DNA of 64,000 nucleotides from Clostridia bacterium (lineage in GTDB: Bacteria > Bacillota > Clostridia > Oscillospirales > Acutalibacteraceae). Each line of letters begins with the position of its first letter. Position 1 is the stretch's first letter. The stretch covers positions 1 to 64,000 of the forward strand of contig JAGAKX010000051.1 of the NCBI GenBank assembly GCA_017625435.1, given 5' to 3'. Shown here one piece after another: positions 48,305 to 58,076 of this stretch. The position numbers and the translations under genes are program-made. The notes under the pieces are model-generated. The model made no database searches, was not told the DNA's origin, and was given only the letters and a program-made list of their open reading frames with translations.

Positions 48305-51300
48305 ATGCTGAAATTTATCACGGGAACATATTTTTCTGCAAAGAAAGAATATATAAATTCCGCAATATGCCGTCTTCTCGGAGAGGGGAAGAGGGTATAT
48401 CTCATTGTGCCCGAGCAGTCAAGCTTTGACAGGGACAGGGATTTTCTTTTTACCTACGGGGAAAGACTCAGTAACAAGCTTACGGTTACAAGCTTTACTC
48501 ATCTTATGAGAGACGTGCTTGAGGAATACGGTCTGCAGCCGAAGCCTCAGGCAGACGAAGCCGCAAGAAGCGTAATTATGAGCCTTGCAGCAGAGGAATG
48601 TGCGGATTCTCTCGAAATCTATAAAAAATACACCGGAAAGCCTTCCCTTATAAAAACTCTCTTAGGTGAATACGGTGAAATCAGGCAGGCGGGACTCAGC
48701 GTATCCGATTTATCGGCAGTTTCGGGAAGGCTTCCCGATTCAACGCTTAAAAACAAGACCCGTGAGCTTTCTGCGGTTTTCTCCGCTTATGAAGCACTTA
48801 TTACGGACAGATTTTCCGAGGCAACGGACAATATTCCCGTTATTACAGATTTTCTCGGAAAAAACAAAATATTCGGCGGTGCTTACGTTTTCTTTGATGA
48901 TTTCAGAGGCTTTACGGGTGCACAGATAAAGCTTATAGCTGAAATCGTTTCCCAGACTGAGGAAAGCTTCATTTCCGTATATGCTCCCGACTCTGTCTCA
49001 GCTTTTGACAGCGAAGCCTTCAGACACGCTGTTTCAAATTGCAGAAAGCTCCGTGCGGCGGCAACTCTTAAAGGTATTTCCTGCAAAGAGGAAAAAATCG
49101 AAGAAAAGCATCCCGACAAAGCGCTGGCGGCATTGTCAGCATCCCTTTTCTGCGGTGAAAAGGAAGTCTTTACGGAAAAAACGGACAGCGTTACCGTAAT
49201 CTCTGCCGAAAATATGTACCGTGAATGTGACACCGCGGCATTGCAGATAAAGAAGCTTCTTGAAGAAGGCTACCGCTGTAAGGATATTGCTGTTTACGAC
49301 AGAGACGGCTCTTATGTCAGAAATTTAACGGCGTCACTTAAAAAATACTCGATTCCCGTTTTTCAGGATAAAAGAGTATCCCTTTTTGAATATCCCCTTG
49401 TAAGAATGATTCTCAGCGCTGTTGCGGTTGCCGCTTACGGCTTCAAAACTGAGGAAATTTTCAATTACATCAAAACAGGTATAACGGGTGTTTCTGCAGA
49501 GGAATGCGCGCTTCTTGAAAATTACGTTTATGTATGGCAGACTGAGGGCGGCGGATGGACAAAGCCCTTTACGGGCCATCCCGACGGCTACGGAGAAAAA
49601 GAAACTCCCGAAGCGGCAGCTCTTCTTGACAGAATAAACGGCATAAGAATAAGGGTTACCGCGCCTCTTTTTATGCTTCGCAAGAACCTTTCTCCCGATA
49701 GTGAGATTTCTCCCTGCAAGGCTTTATTTTTGTTTTTGCAGGATATTGAGGCTTCTGAAAATTTCAGAGCCTATGCCGAGTATTTATGTGAAAACGGGGC
49801 AGAGGCTACCGCCGTAGAGTGTGCATCCGTCTGGGATACCGTAACAGAGGCTCTTGATGCTCTTAATGAAGCGCTTGACGGCAGAAAAATCGGTGCAGGA
49901 CGCTTTTATGAGCTTCTGAAAATTATTTTCTCCTCTGCCGATATCGGAAGAATACCTGCCGGAATTGATGAAATCGTAATCGGTCAGGCGGGAAGGACAA
50001 GACATCTCCGGCCCCGTGCGGTATTTGTGCTTGGCTGTAACGAGGGTATATTCCCTCAGCCGCCTGTTACCTCGGGTCTGTTTTCCCCTGCGGAAAAAAG
50101 AGCTCTCGGTTCGGGAGGCTTTCTTCTTGAAAATATTCCCGAAAATGCCTATGCGGAGGAGCGTATGATAGCTTATTCCGTGCTGACGGGTGCAACGGAG
50201 AAGCTTTTTGTTTCATATTCGGAAAATTCTCCTGACGGGGCAGAGCTTCGCAAATCGGAAATAATAAACGAAATAAGAGAGATATTGCCCCGTTGTGCGG
50301 TGCTCGAAGCCGCAAGGCTTTCCTCTCTTGACAGAATCGGAAGTACGGAGAGTGCATTTGAGGAATGTGCCTCTCTTTTCAGGGACAATACTCCCTACAG
50401 CGCCTCGCTTAAAGAGTATATTTCGGGGACAGAGTATGAGGGTAAGCTGGCTTCCGTTAAAAATGCGGCTGAAGGACTTCCCTTCAGAATAGAAAACAGG
50501 GATACCGCAACAAAGCTTTTCTCGGAAAATATGTATATTTCCCCTTCAAAAGCGGAGGTCTTCTACAGCTGTGCCTTCAGATATTTCTGTCAGTACGGAA
50601 TGAAGGTAAAGAAGCTTCGTACAGCCGACCTTGATGCAAGAATCAACGGACTTCTGATACACCACGTTCTTGAAAAGATTCTTCTGTCAAGGAAGAATAA
50701 GGAGCTGACGCTTATGCCCCTTTCCGAGCTTCGGGCTCAGGTGGATTCGGTAACGGAGGACTTTATTTCGGAATTTATGGGCGGCAAAGAGGATATGAGC
50801 GTCCTTCTTAAAAGAAGCCTTGATAAGGCAAAGGATACCGCCGTGCAGATACTTCTGAGAATGATAGAGGAATTTAAGGTCAGCCGTTTTGAAACTGTGG
50901 CTGTGGAGCTTGAAATTGCACACGGAAAAGACATTGAGCCTTACAGGATAAAGCTTCCCGACGGGGGCAGCGTTACCATAAGCGGTAAGGTTGACAGAGT
51001 TGACGTTTTCAACGATGAGGGCAAGGCCTATTTAAGGGTTGTTGACTATAAGACGGGCGGTAAGGACTTTAAACTGGGCGACGTTTTCTCGGGACTTAAT
51101 ATGCAGATGCTTATATATCTTATGTGCCTGTGGGATAACGGAAAGGAAAAATACGGAAATACCGTGCCTGCAGGAATTATGTACGTGCCTGCAAACAATT
51201 CGGGAGAAAGACTGCCCAGACGTGCCACAGCAGAGGAAGTGGAAAGTCAGAAGCTTAAAAACGGCAGAATGAACGGAATGCTTCTCAGCGATGAGAAAAT

Positions 51301-51634
51301 CATTGATGCCATGGAAGAAGGCTGTGAGGGCAGATTCATAAATGCCTTTATTGACAAAAAGGGAGAGCTTCAGGGTACTCTTCTTTCTTATGAGGGCTTC
51401 CGCCTTCTGCACGAAAAGATTGATTCAATGCTTGAGGGAATGGGAACTGCTCTTCACGGCGGTGAAATTGAAGCACTTCCCGCCGTGGGCTCTTCATCAT
51501 ATAAAAATACCTGTGAGTACTGCGACTACAAGGATGTCTGCAGAAGAACAGAAACAGATGAAATAAGAGAGCTTAAATCAATAAAGCATGCAGATGCCGT
51601 GAAAATGCTGGAAGGAAGTGAGAACGATGGCTGA
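48305..51634 (+). CDS. addB: ATP-dependent helicase/nuclease subunit B (AddB)
   Basis: Partner of AddA in the enzyme that processes DNA double-strand breaks for recombination (the Gram-positive RecBCD). The 1109-residue length is typical. The C-terminal nuclease motif is RVVDYKTGGKDF, and the four cysteines of the iron-sulphur cluster are seen as the C in FYSCAFRYF and C-x2-C-x5-C in CEYCDYKDVC. The N-terminal nucleotide-binding site is degenerate: FITGTYFSAKKEYI replaces GxxxxGK[ST], so ATP binding by this subunit is doubtful, as in RexB. Its last 8 bp overlap addA. Confidence 0.96.
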   Translation: MLKFITGTYFSAKKEYINSAICRLLGEGKRVYLIVPEQSSFDRDRDFLFTYGERLSNKLTVTSFTHLMRDVLEEYGLQPKPQADEAARSVIMSLAAEECADSLEIYKKYTGKPSLIKTLLGEYGEIRQAGLSVSDLSAVSGRLPDSTLKNKTRELSAVFSAYEALITDRFSEATDNIPVITDFLGKNKIFGGAYVFFDDFRGFTGAQIKLIAEIVSQTEESFISVYAPDSVSAFDSEAFRHAVSNCRKLRAAATLKGISCKEEKIEEKHPDKALAALSASLFCGEKEVFTEKTDSVTVISAENMYRECDTAALQIKKLLEEGYRCKDIAVYDRDGSYVRNLTASLKKYSIPVFQDKRVSLFEYPLVRMILSAVAVAAYGFKTEEIFNYIKTGITGVSAEECALLENYVYVWQTEGGGWTKPFTGHPDGYGEKETPEAAALLDRINGIRIRVTAPLFMLRKNLSPDSEISPCKALFLFLQDIEASENFRAYAEYLCENGAEATAVECASVWDTVTEALDALNEALDGRKIGAGRFYELLKIIFSSADIGRIPAGIDEIVIGQAGRTRHLRPRAVFVLGCNEGIFPQPPVTSGLFSPAEKRALGSGGFLLENIPENAYAEERMIAYSVLTGATEKLFVSYSENSPDGAELRKSEIINEIREILPRCAVLEAARLSSLDRIGSTESAFEECASLFRDNTPYSASLKEYISGTEYEGKLASVKNAAEGLPFRIENRDTATKLFSENMYISPSKAEVFYSCAFRYFCQYGMKVKKLRTADLDARINGLLIHHVLEKILLSRKNKELTLMPLSELRAQVDSVTEDFISEFMGGKEDMSVLLKRSLDKAKDTAVQILLRMIEEFKVSRFETVAVELEIAHGKDIEPYRIKLPDGGSVTISGKVDRVDVFNDEGKAYLRVVDYKTGGKDFKLGDVFSGLNMQMLIYLMCLWDNGKEKYGNTVPAGIMYVPANNSGERLPRRATAEEVESQKLKNGRMNGMLLSDEKIIDAMEEGCEGRFINAFIDKKGELQGTLLSYEGFRLLHEKIDSMLEGMGTALHGGEIEALPAVGSSSYKNTCEYCDYKDVCRRTETDEIRELKSIKHADAVKMLEGSENDG

Positions 51635-54600
51635 AAGACAATGGACCGATGCACAGAAAAATGCAATTGAAGCAAAAAGCGGAACCGTTCTCGTTTCCGC
51701 TGCGGCAGGAAGCGGTAAGACCAGCGTTCTTACCGAAAGAATCGTAAGAAAGCTTACGGACGGGGAAAATGGTGTAAGGCCCGATTCTCTTCTTGTGGTT
51801 ACATTTACAAATGCGGCTGCTGCAGAAATGCGTTCAAGAATATATGCGGGAATATCGTCTCTTATGGCAAAGAATCCCGGAAAAAGAAGTGAGTTTACGG
51901 CTCTTCTTTCCGTTCTCGGTGAGATGCAGGTCTGCACAATGGACTCCTTTTCAATGAATCTTGTAAAGGAAAACTGCCATACTCTCGGAATTGAGGCGGA
52001 TTTCAGAATCCTTGAAGGCGGAGAGTGCGAATCCCTTAAAAGAAAAACAGCGGTAAATGTCCTTGAACGGAGATTCTCGGAATGTGCCGAAACCTTTCTG
52101 CCCCTTGCAAGAATGTTCGACTCGGGAAAAAACGATTCCCGGCTTATTGACACCGTAATAAAGCTGTCGGACTTTTCAATGAGTGAGGCTCAGCCCGAAA
52201 AATGGCTGGGGGAGCTTTATCTCAGATTTGAAGACGGTAAGGCAGAGAGCGGTATTTACGGAAGGTATCTTGCAAAAGAAATGCTTTCCGATATTGATTA
52301 CTGTATTTATCTGTCTCAGGCGGCTGTAGCTGAAATTCTTACTGATGAGGAGCTTGCCGCCAAGTATATAAATGTATTTGAAAGTGAAAATGCGCTTCTT
52401 AAAAAGTACCGTTCCCTTGTCGAAAAGGCAGAGTGGGACGAAAAAATAAGCCTTGTCTCAGCTCTTTTTTCTGCAATCAGCACCACGAGACTGCCCAATG
52501 CCCCCAAGGGCTATACGGACAATCCCGTAAAGTGCTCTGCCAAGGCAAAAAGAGATACAATTAAAAGCGTACTGGAAAAAATAAGCGAGTATATAAGCAT
52601 TACCGAAGAGGAAAATGCCTCGGATATTCTTATTCTCCGTGAGGCTGTGAAGGAGCTTTCTCTCACCGTGCAGGAGTATAATGAAAGCCTGCTTGAAACG
52701 AAAAAGGAAATGTCCGCCTTCGATTTTTCGGATATAGCTCATTTTGCGCTGAAGCTTCTTTATGATTCTTCCGCCTCTGACGGAAAAACACCTCTTGCAA
52801 GAGAGCTTACGGAAAAATACTCTGAAATCCTGATAGACGAATATCAGGATACAAACCGTGCTCAGGACACGCTTTTCAGATGTGTTTCCAAGGACGGAAA
52901 AAATATGTTCTTTGTAGGGGATGTAAAGCAGAGTATTTACCGCTTCAGACTTGCAAGTCCCGAAATATTTATTGAAAAATGTAATGAATTTCCCCGTTAT
53001 GACGGAAAGGCGGCAAAGTCAAAAATTATCCTCGGTCACAATTTCAGAAGCCGTAAGGGAATTCTTGACTTTGTGAACTTTGTGTTCTCCCGTCTAATGA
53101 CTCCCGAATGCGGTGAAATTGAATATAATGACGACGAAAAACTGAATTTCCCCGAAAAAGCAGACTATGCTCCGTCAACAGATGTTATGGCGGTGCTTCT
53201 TCAGGCAGGAAAGGAGGGACAAGCCTGTACGGAGGCGGAATATATAGCCCGTACAGTAAAGGAATATCTTGATTCGGGTGTCACGGTTTCAGACGGTAAC
53301 GGCGAAAGAAAGGCAGAGCCCTCCGATTTCTGTATTCTTATGCGCTCCCCTTCGGGAATTGCCCCCGTGTATATAAGGGCGCTTGAAAAAAGAGGTATTC
53401 CCGTTTCCTCGGATGTGGGGCTGAGCTTCTTTGAAACTCCCGAAATAAAGACGGTTATGTCATATTTAAGAGTTCTCGATAATCCTGCAAGGGATGTTGA
53501 TATGCTTTCAGTAATGCTGTCGCCCTTATTCGGCTTTACTCCCGATGATACTGCTGAGTTAAAGCTCGGCTACCCCGAAGCCGGTTCTTTGTACGGTGCT
53601 GTGATTTCAGCTGCAGGAAACGGCAATGCAAAGTGCAGAAGGCTTTACGGGGATATATCTTATTTCAGCCGTCTTGCAGCCTGCTACCCTGTAGGGGAGC
53701 TGCTTCGCGAAATCTATGACAGTACTGCGTTCCTTTTTGCCGTGAAGGCTATGAAGGACGGTGAGAACAGAAGAAGGAATCTTCTGAAATTACTCTCAAA
53801 GGCTGAAGGGGTAAGTGAAAACTATGCCTCTCTCGGCGGATTTGTGAGATATATGGATTTGCTTCGGGAAAACGGTACGGATACGTCAGGTGCTTCGGGC
53901 GGAAGCGGTGTCAGAATTATGAGTATGCATAAATCAAAGGGACTTGAATTCCCCTTTGTATTCATTGCAGGCACCTTCAAGCCCTTTAATAAAAACGACA
54001 TAAATTCCGATCTTGTAATCAATCATAATGCAGGACTCGGTATTAAAATCCCCGAGCCCGAGAATATAAAAAAGTATGAATCTCTTTCTTCCCTTGCAGT
54101 CAAGAGAATCAATAATAATGAAATGCTTTCGGAGGAGCTTCGTGTTTATTACGTCGCTCTGACCAGAGCAAAGCAGAGGCTTTTTATTGTTACTGCTCTG
54201 AAAAACAGAGAAAAAACGCTTTCAGACATAAGAAATCTTCTGTCGGGCACCGATTCCGTTCACCCTTATGCCGTAAAGCACGTGAATGATGCTTCACGGT
54301 GGCTTATAAGCACTCTTATGCTTCACCCTGACGGGGGGCAGCTCAGGAATTCCGTTTATGAAGGCAAACGCGAAAAAGAGGATATACACATTATGCTTCC
54401 CGATGAAGAGGACTTTTCGGAGGAAACGGAGGAAGTAAAAGAAGCTGTTCTTCCCGACAAGGCTATAACGGAGGAAATCAGACGCCGGGCTTCCTTTCAC
54501 TACAGATGGCAGGATGTGGCACATTGCCGTTCAAAGCATACGGCTTCAAGTCTTGACGGAGAGCACTTTGACAGCGTGAATTTCGGAAAAAGCGTGCCTG

Positions 54601-55136
54601 CCTTTATGTTCTCCGAAACGGCAACTCCTGCAGATATAGGTACTGCCACACACAGATTTCTGCAGTTCTGCGATTTCGGAAAATGCAGGGAATCTGTCGA
54701 AGGGGAGCTTAATCGCCTTACGGAAAACGGAAGGCTGACAAAAAAACAGAGAGACCTTGTAGACAAGGCTTCAATTGACTGCTTTGTAAATTCCGAAATC
54801 TTGAGAAGAGCCGAAAACAGTAAGTGTATTTTCCGTGAAAAGCAGTTTACCATGTCAAAATCCGTCTGTGAGCTTGACGGCAGTATTCCCGAGGAATTCA
54901 GGGACGAAAAAACCGTTATTATCGGAAAAATCGACCTTCTTTTCCTTGAAGAGGACGGCGCGGTCATTGTTGACTATAAAACGGATAACGTAAACGATAT
55001 TTCTGTTCTCGGCAAGCGTTATCTTTCACAGATGAAGCTGTATTCGGAGGCTCTGAAAAAATCAATGGATGCAGATGTTAAGGAATGTGTTCTGTATTCT
55101 CTGAAGCTGAAGGACAGCCTGACTCTTAAATTCTGA
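51627..55136 (+). CDS. addA: ATP-dependent helicase/nuclease subunit A (AddA)
   Basis: The motor and nuclease subunit of AddAB. The 1169-residue protein has a UvrD-like helicase: Walker A SAAAGSGKT at about 24-32, Walker B ILIDEYQDTNRAQ, motif III-IV FFVGDVKQSIYRFR and motif VI VYYVALTRAKQRL. The C-terminal RecB-type nuclease domain carries VIVDYKTDNV. The ATG at 51627 overlaps the addB end by 8 bp and follows GGAAGGA; the in-frame GTG at 51618 is too close to that site. Confidence 0.97.
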   Translation: MAERQWTDAQKNAIEAKSGTVLVSAAAGSGKTSVLTERIVRKLTDGENGVRPDSLLVVTFTNAAAAEMRSRIYAGISSLMAKNPGKRSEFTALLSVLGEMQVCTMDSFSMNLVKENCHTLGIEADFRILEGGECESLKRKTAVNVLERRFSECAETFLPLARMFDSGKNDSRLIDTVIKLSDFSMSEAQPEKWLGELYLRFEDGKAESGIYGRYLAKEMLSDIDYCIYLSQAAVAEILTDEELAAKYINVFESENALLKKYRSLVEKAEWDEKISLVSALFSAISTTRLPNAPKGYTDNPVKCSAKAKRDTIKSVLEKISEYISITEEENASDILILREAVKELSLTVQEYNESLLETKKEMSAFDFSDIAHFALKLLYDSSASDGKTPLARELTEKYSEILIDEYQDTNRAQDTLFRCVSKDGKNMFFVGDVKQSIYRFRLASPEIFIEKCNEFPRYDGKAAKSKIILGHNFRSRKGILDFVNFVFSRLMTPECGEIEYNDDEKLNFPEKADYAPSTDVMAVLLQAGKEGQACTEAEYIARTVKEYLDSGVTVSDGNGERKAEPSDFCILMRSPSGIAPVYIRALEKRGIPVSSDVGLSFFETPEIKTVMSYLRVLDNPARDVDMLSVMLSPLFGFTPDDTAELKLGYPEAGSLYGAVISAAGNGNAKCRRLYGDISYFSRLAACYPVGELLREIYDSTAFLFAVKAMKDGENRRRNLLKLLSKAEGVSENYASLGGFVRYMDLLRENGTDTSGASGGSGVRIMSMHKSKGLEFPFVFIAGTFKPFNKNDINSDLVINHNAGLGIKIPEPENIKKYESLSSLAVKRINNNEMLSEELRVYYVALTRAKQRLFIVTALKNREKTLSDIRNLLSGTDSVHPYAVKHVNDASRWLISTLMLHPDGGQLRNSVYEGKREKEDIHIMLPDEEDFSEETEEVKEAVLPDKAITEEIRRRASFHYRWQDVAHCRSKHTASSLDGEHFDSVNFGKSVPAFMFSETATPADIGTATHRFLQFCDFGKCRESVEGELNRLTENGRLTKKQRDLVDKASIDCFVNSEILRRAENSKCIFREKQFTMSKSVCELDGSIPEEFRDEKTVIIGKIDLLFLEEDGAVIVDYKTDNVNDISVLGKRYLSQMKLYSEALKKSMDADVKECVLYSLKLKDSLTLKF

Positions 55137-55164
55137 TTTTTTTGTGCACTTTTTAAAAAAATAC

Positions 55165-55193
55165 TTGCTTTTTTCGCTGAGCTGTGATAAAAT
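55165..55193 (+). promoter_or_regulatory. Promoter of rpmE
   Basis: TTGCTT (55165-55170), 17-bp spacer, TAAAAT (55188-55193), about 90 bp before the rpmE start. Confidence 0.65.
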
Positions 55194-55282
55194 GCTTTTG
55201 CTATTTAAGCGGAAGTATGTTGAAAAGTGTATTTCGACTGTTTATTTATGCTGTTACTATATCGAAAGAGGTGAAACGTATT

Positions 55283-55489
55283 ATGAAGCAGGGAATCCAT
55301 CCCAACTATAAGCCCACCGTTGTAAAGTGTGCTTGCGGTGCAACTATCGAAACTTCTTCCACAAAGGAAAACCTTCGTGTAGATATCTGCTCCAGCTGCC
55401 ATCCTTTCTTTACTGGTAAACAGAAGCTCGTAGATACCGGCGGACGTGTTGACAGATTCAAGAAGCGCTATAATATCGAAACCAAGTAA
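55283..55489 (+). CDS. rpmE: 50S ribosomal protein L31, zinc form
   Basis: A 68-residue L31 starting [20 protein letters not shown]. The zinc ligands are present (C-A-C-G and C-S-S-C in [12 protein letters not shown]), so it is the C+ type. The ATG at 55283 follows AAAGAGGTG; the longer open frame from 55184 is not supported. It forms an intersubunit bridge. Between it and yigZ lies a strong terminator. Confidence 0.97.
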   Translation: MKQGIHPNYKPTVVKCACGATIETSSTKENLRVDICSSCHPFFTGKQKLVDTGGRVDRFKKRYNIETK

Positions 55490-55512
55490 TAGTTGACATA
55501 TTGGCATTAAGG

Positions 55513-55543
55513 AACGGCATTTTGAAAAAAATGCCGTTTTTTC
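55513..55543 (+). terminator. Rho-independent terminator of rpmE
   Basis: AACGGCATTT (55513-55522) pairs with AAATGCCGTT (55529-55538), followed by TTTT. Confidence 0.9.
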
Positions 55544-55577
55544 CTTGGATGGAAATTTTTTTGCTATGGTGAAGAGT

Positions 55578-56198
55578 ATGAAAGAATATATCACAATTGA
55601 ACATCGTTACGAGGAAGAGTATATAGTAAACAAATCGAGATTTATAGGCTATGCCTGTCCTGTTACTACGCAGGAGGAGGCGGTGGAGTTTATAAATGAG
55701 ATAAGAAAAAAGCACTCGGACGCGACCCATAACGTATATGCCTATCAGATAAGAACCCCCGAGTATTCAAGATATTCCGATGACGGTGAGCCTCAGGGAA
55801 CCGCAGGTGTGCCCGTGCTTGATGTTATCAAAAAAAGCGGGCTTACGGATGTGTGCGTTGTGGTTACCCGTTATTTCGGCGGTATTCTTTTAGGTGCCGG
55901 CGGTCTTGTGCGTGCATATTCCCACAGCGCAAAAATTGCGGTGGAGGGTGCAAATATCATAAGAATGAGTCCCTGCAGTGTGCTGAAGGTTGTTTGTGAT
56001 TACGGCTTTTACGGCAGACTTTCAACCCTTGTGCCCGAGTTCGGCGGTATAATTGAAAATACGGATTTCGGTGAAAACGTCACAATGGAATTCCGTCTTC
56101 AGACCAAGGACGAGGAGGCCTTCAGGAAGGAACTTACGGAAGCGAGCTTCGGCAGGGTAACGGCTGAAAAAACAGGCGAAAAATTTGACAGTATATAA
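55578..56198 (+). CDS. yigZ: YigZ/IMPACT family protein
   Basis: A 206-residue protein of the UPF0029/IMPACT family, with the hallmark RYSDDGEPQGTAGVPVLDVI and VVVTRYFGGILLGAGGLVRA blocks in the N-terminal domain and a ferredoxin-like C-terminal domain. Family members bind nucleic acid or regulate translation-related kinases in eukaryotes; the bacterial role is unclear. The start is uncertain: ATG 55578 (MKEYITIEHRY) fits the family best, while ATG 55566 is also in frame. Confidence 0.92.
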   Translation: MKEYITIEHRYEEEYIVNKSRFIGYACPVTTQEEAVEFINEIRKKHSDATHNVYAYQIRTPEYSRYSDDGEPQGTAGVPVLDVIKKSGLTDVCVVVTRYFGGILLGAGGLVRAYSHSAKIAVEGANIIRMSPCSVLKVVCDYGFYGRLSTLVPEFGGIIENTDFGENVTMEFRLQTKDEEAFRKELTEASFGRVTAEKTGEKFDSI

Positions 56199-56294
56199 AA
56201 AAATAATTATTTTTGAAAAAAATAAAGGATTTTTAACCTTTTTTGCATATATAATATTTGAAACTTTTATTTTTCAGGGAAAGAGGGTGTGAAA

Positions 56295-58073
56295 ATGAGA
56301 TTCAGCGAAAGCTTTCTCTCTGAGCTGAGAGCAAGAACGGATATTGAAGAGCTTATCGGAAAATATACGGAAATCAAGCACAGAGGAACAAGGACTCCCG
56401 TTGCGCTGTGCCCGTTTCATACCGAAAAAACTCCCAGCTTTGTAATCTACAGGGATACGATGTCTTACTATTGCTTCGGCTGCGGAGCAGGGGGAGATGC
56501 CATAACCTTCATAAAGAATATCGAACGGCTTGACTATACCGATGCCGTAAGATTTCTCTGTGAAAAGGCAGGAATGAATATGCCTCTTGACCCTGTTGAT
56601 GACGAGGCAAACAGATTGAGACGCCGCTGCTATGAGGCTAACCGTGAGGCAGCAAGATTCTTTCACGCTGCACTTTTTACGGAAGAAGCTAAAGAAGTAA
56701 GGGCTTATCTTGATAAGAGAAGGCTTTCACCCGAAACGGTGAAGCACTTTGGGTTGGGCTTTGCGCCCGACAGATGGGATTCTCTTGTAAAGCATATGAA
56801 AACAAAGGGCTTTACGGAAAATGAGCTTGTTTTATTTGATCTTGCAAGAAAAACCTCAAAGGGCGGAACGATTGATAATTTCAGAAACCGCCTTATGTTT
56901 CCCATAATAGATTTAAGAGGCAACGTGATTGCATTCGGCGGACGTGTGCTTGATGATTCGAAGCCGAAATATCTTAATTCCAAGGATACGCCCGTATATA
57001 AAAAAAGCCAGCATTTATATGCTCTGAATCTTGCAAAGAACAATGCGGAAAGACGTCTTATTCTTTGTGAAGGCTATATGGACGTTATTGCCATGCATCA
57101 GGCAGGCTTTACAAATGCCGTAGCGGGACTCGGCACAGCATTTACAAAGGAGCAGATTTCACTTCTCGTAAGATACTGCGACGAGCTGACGCTGTGCTTC
57201 GACTCGGATGAAGCAGGAAAGAAAGCAACAAAAAGAGCTCTTTCAATGCTGTCGGAATCCCCTTTGAAATTAAAAATTATGCACCTTGCAGACGGCAAGG
57301 ACCCTGATGAGATAATTAAAACTCAGGGTAAGGAGAGAATGAAAAATATAATCTCCTCGGCAGTAAACGATACGGAGTTTGCACTGAATGATGCAAGAAG
57401 CCGTTACGATGTTACAACTGAAGACGGAAAGCTGGGCTTTCTTAATGAAGCGGTAACAGTTCTTGCAGACGTAAACAATGCTATTGAGAGAGATTTGTAT
57501 GCATCGAAGCTCGCTTCTGAGCTTGATGTTGAAAAGAAGGCACTTGAAGCACAGATAAGAAAACAGATGAGCTTCAGGAAAAAAGCCCGGGAAAATGCAC
57601 AGTTCGGCGATGCGCTGAAAACCGTGCTCGGTGAAGAGAAGAAAACCTCCCCCAATCCCGAGGCGGCAGGAAATGTAAGAGCTGTTAAGGCAGAGGAAAT
57701 TATTCTTGCCACGCTTCTGAAGCATCCCGATTATCTTAAAAAGCTGTCAGGCTTTTTATCGGCGGATACCTTTGTTACGGAATACGGAAAAAAATTTTTT
57801 ACGGATATTACGGAAAGAATCACTTCGGGCAGAAGCCTCGAGCTTTTTTCCTTCGGGGAAAGCAACGAAAATGAGGAAATGGCATATCTGTCATATCTGC
57901 TCGCTAAGGGGGAAACTATTGCAAATTCCCTTGAGGAATGCCGTCAGTGTGCCGCAACATTAACGGAAGAAAAAAGCAAAAAGAATGCTCCCGATATAAA
58001 AGGGCTGTCATCGGAAGAGTATCTTCAGCTTTTCAAAAATAAGAGAAGAAATAATAAACCGGAGGGTGTATAA
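56295..58073 (+). CDS. dnaG: DNA primase
   Basis: Makes RNA primers at the replication fork. The 592-residue protein has the N-terminal CHC2 zinc finger (CPFHTEKTPSF, then YYCFGCGAGGD), the TOPRIM core (LCEGYMDVIAMHQAGF and CFDSDEAGKKATKRAL) and a C-terminal helicase-binding domain (about 460-590). The ATG at 56295 follows GAGGGTG; the GTG at 56289 is closer to it. The order dnaG-rpoD is the classical macromolecular synthesis arrangement, here without rpsU. rpoD starts 3 bp after the stop. Confidence 0.97.
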   Translation: MRFSESFLSELRARTDIEELIGKYTEIKHRGTRTPVALCPFHTEKTPSFVIYRDTMSYYCFGCGAGGDAITFIKNIERLDYTDAVRFLCEKAGMNMPLDPVDDEANRLRRRCYEANREAARFFHAALFTEEAKEVRAYLDKRRLSPETVKHFGLGFAPDRWDSLVKHMKTKGFTENELVLFDLARKTSKGGTIDNFRNRLMFPIIDLRGNVIAFGGRVLDDSKPKYLNSKDTPVYKKSQHLYALNLAKNNAERRLILCEGYMDVIAMHQAGFTNAVAGLGTAFTKEQISLLVRYCDELTLCFDSDEAGKKATKRALSMLSESPLKLKIMHLADGKDPDEIIKTQGKERMKNIISSAVNDTEFALNDARSRYDVTTEDGKLGFLNEAVTVLADVNNAIERDLYASKLASELDVEKKALEAQIRKQMSFRKKARENAQFGDALKTVLGEEKKTSPNPEAAGNVRAVKAEEIILATLLKHPDYLKKLSGFLSADTFVTEYGKKFFTDITERITSGRSLELFSFGESNENEEMAYLSYLLAKGETIANSLEECRQCAATLTEEKSKKNAPDIKGLSSEEYLQLFKNKRRNNKPEGV

Positions 58074-58076
58074 AAT

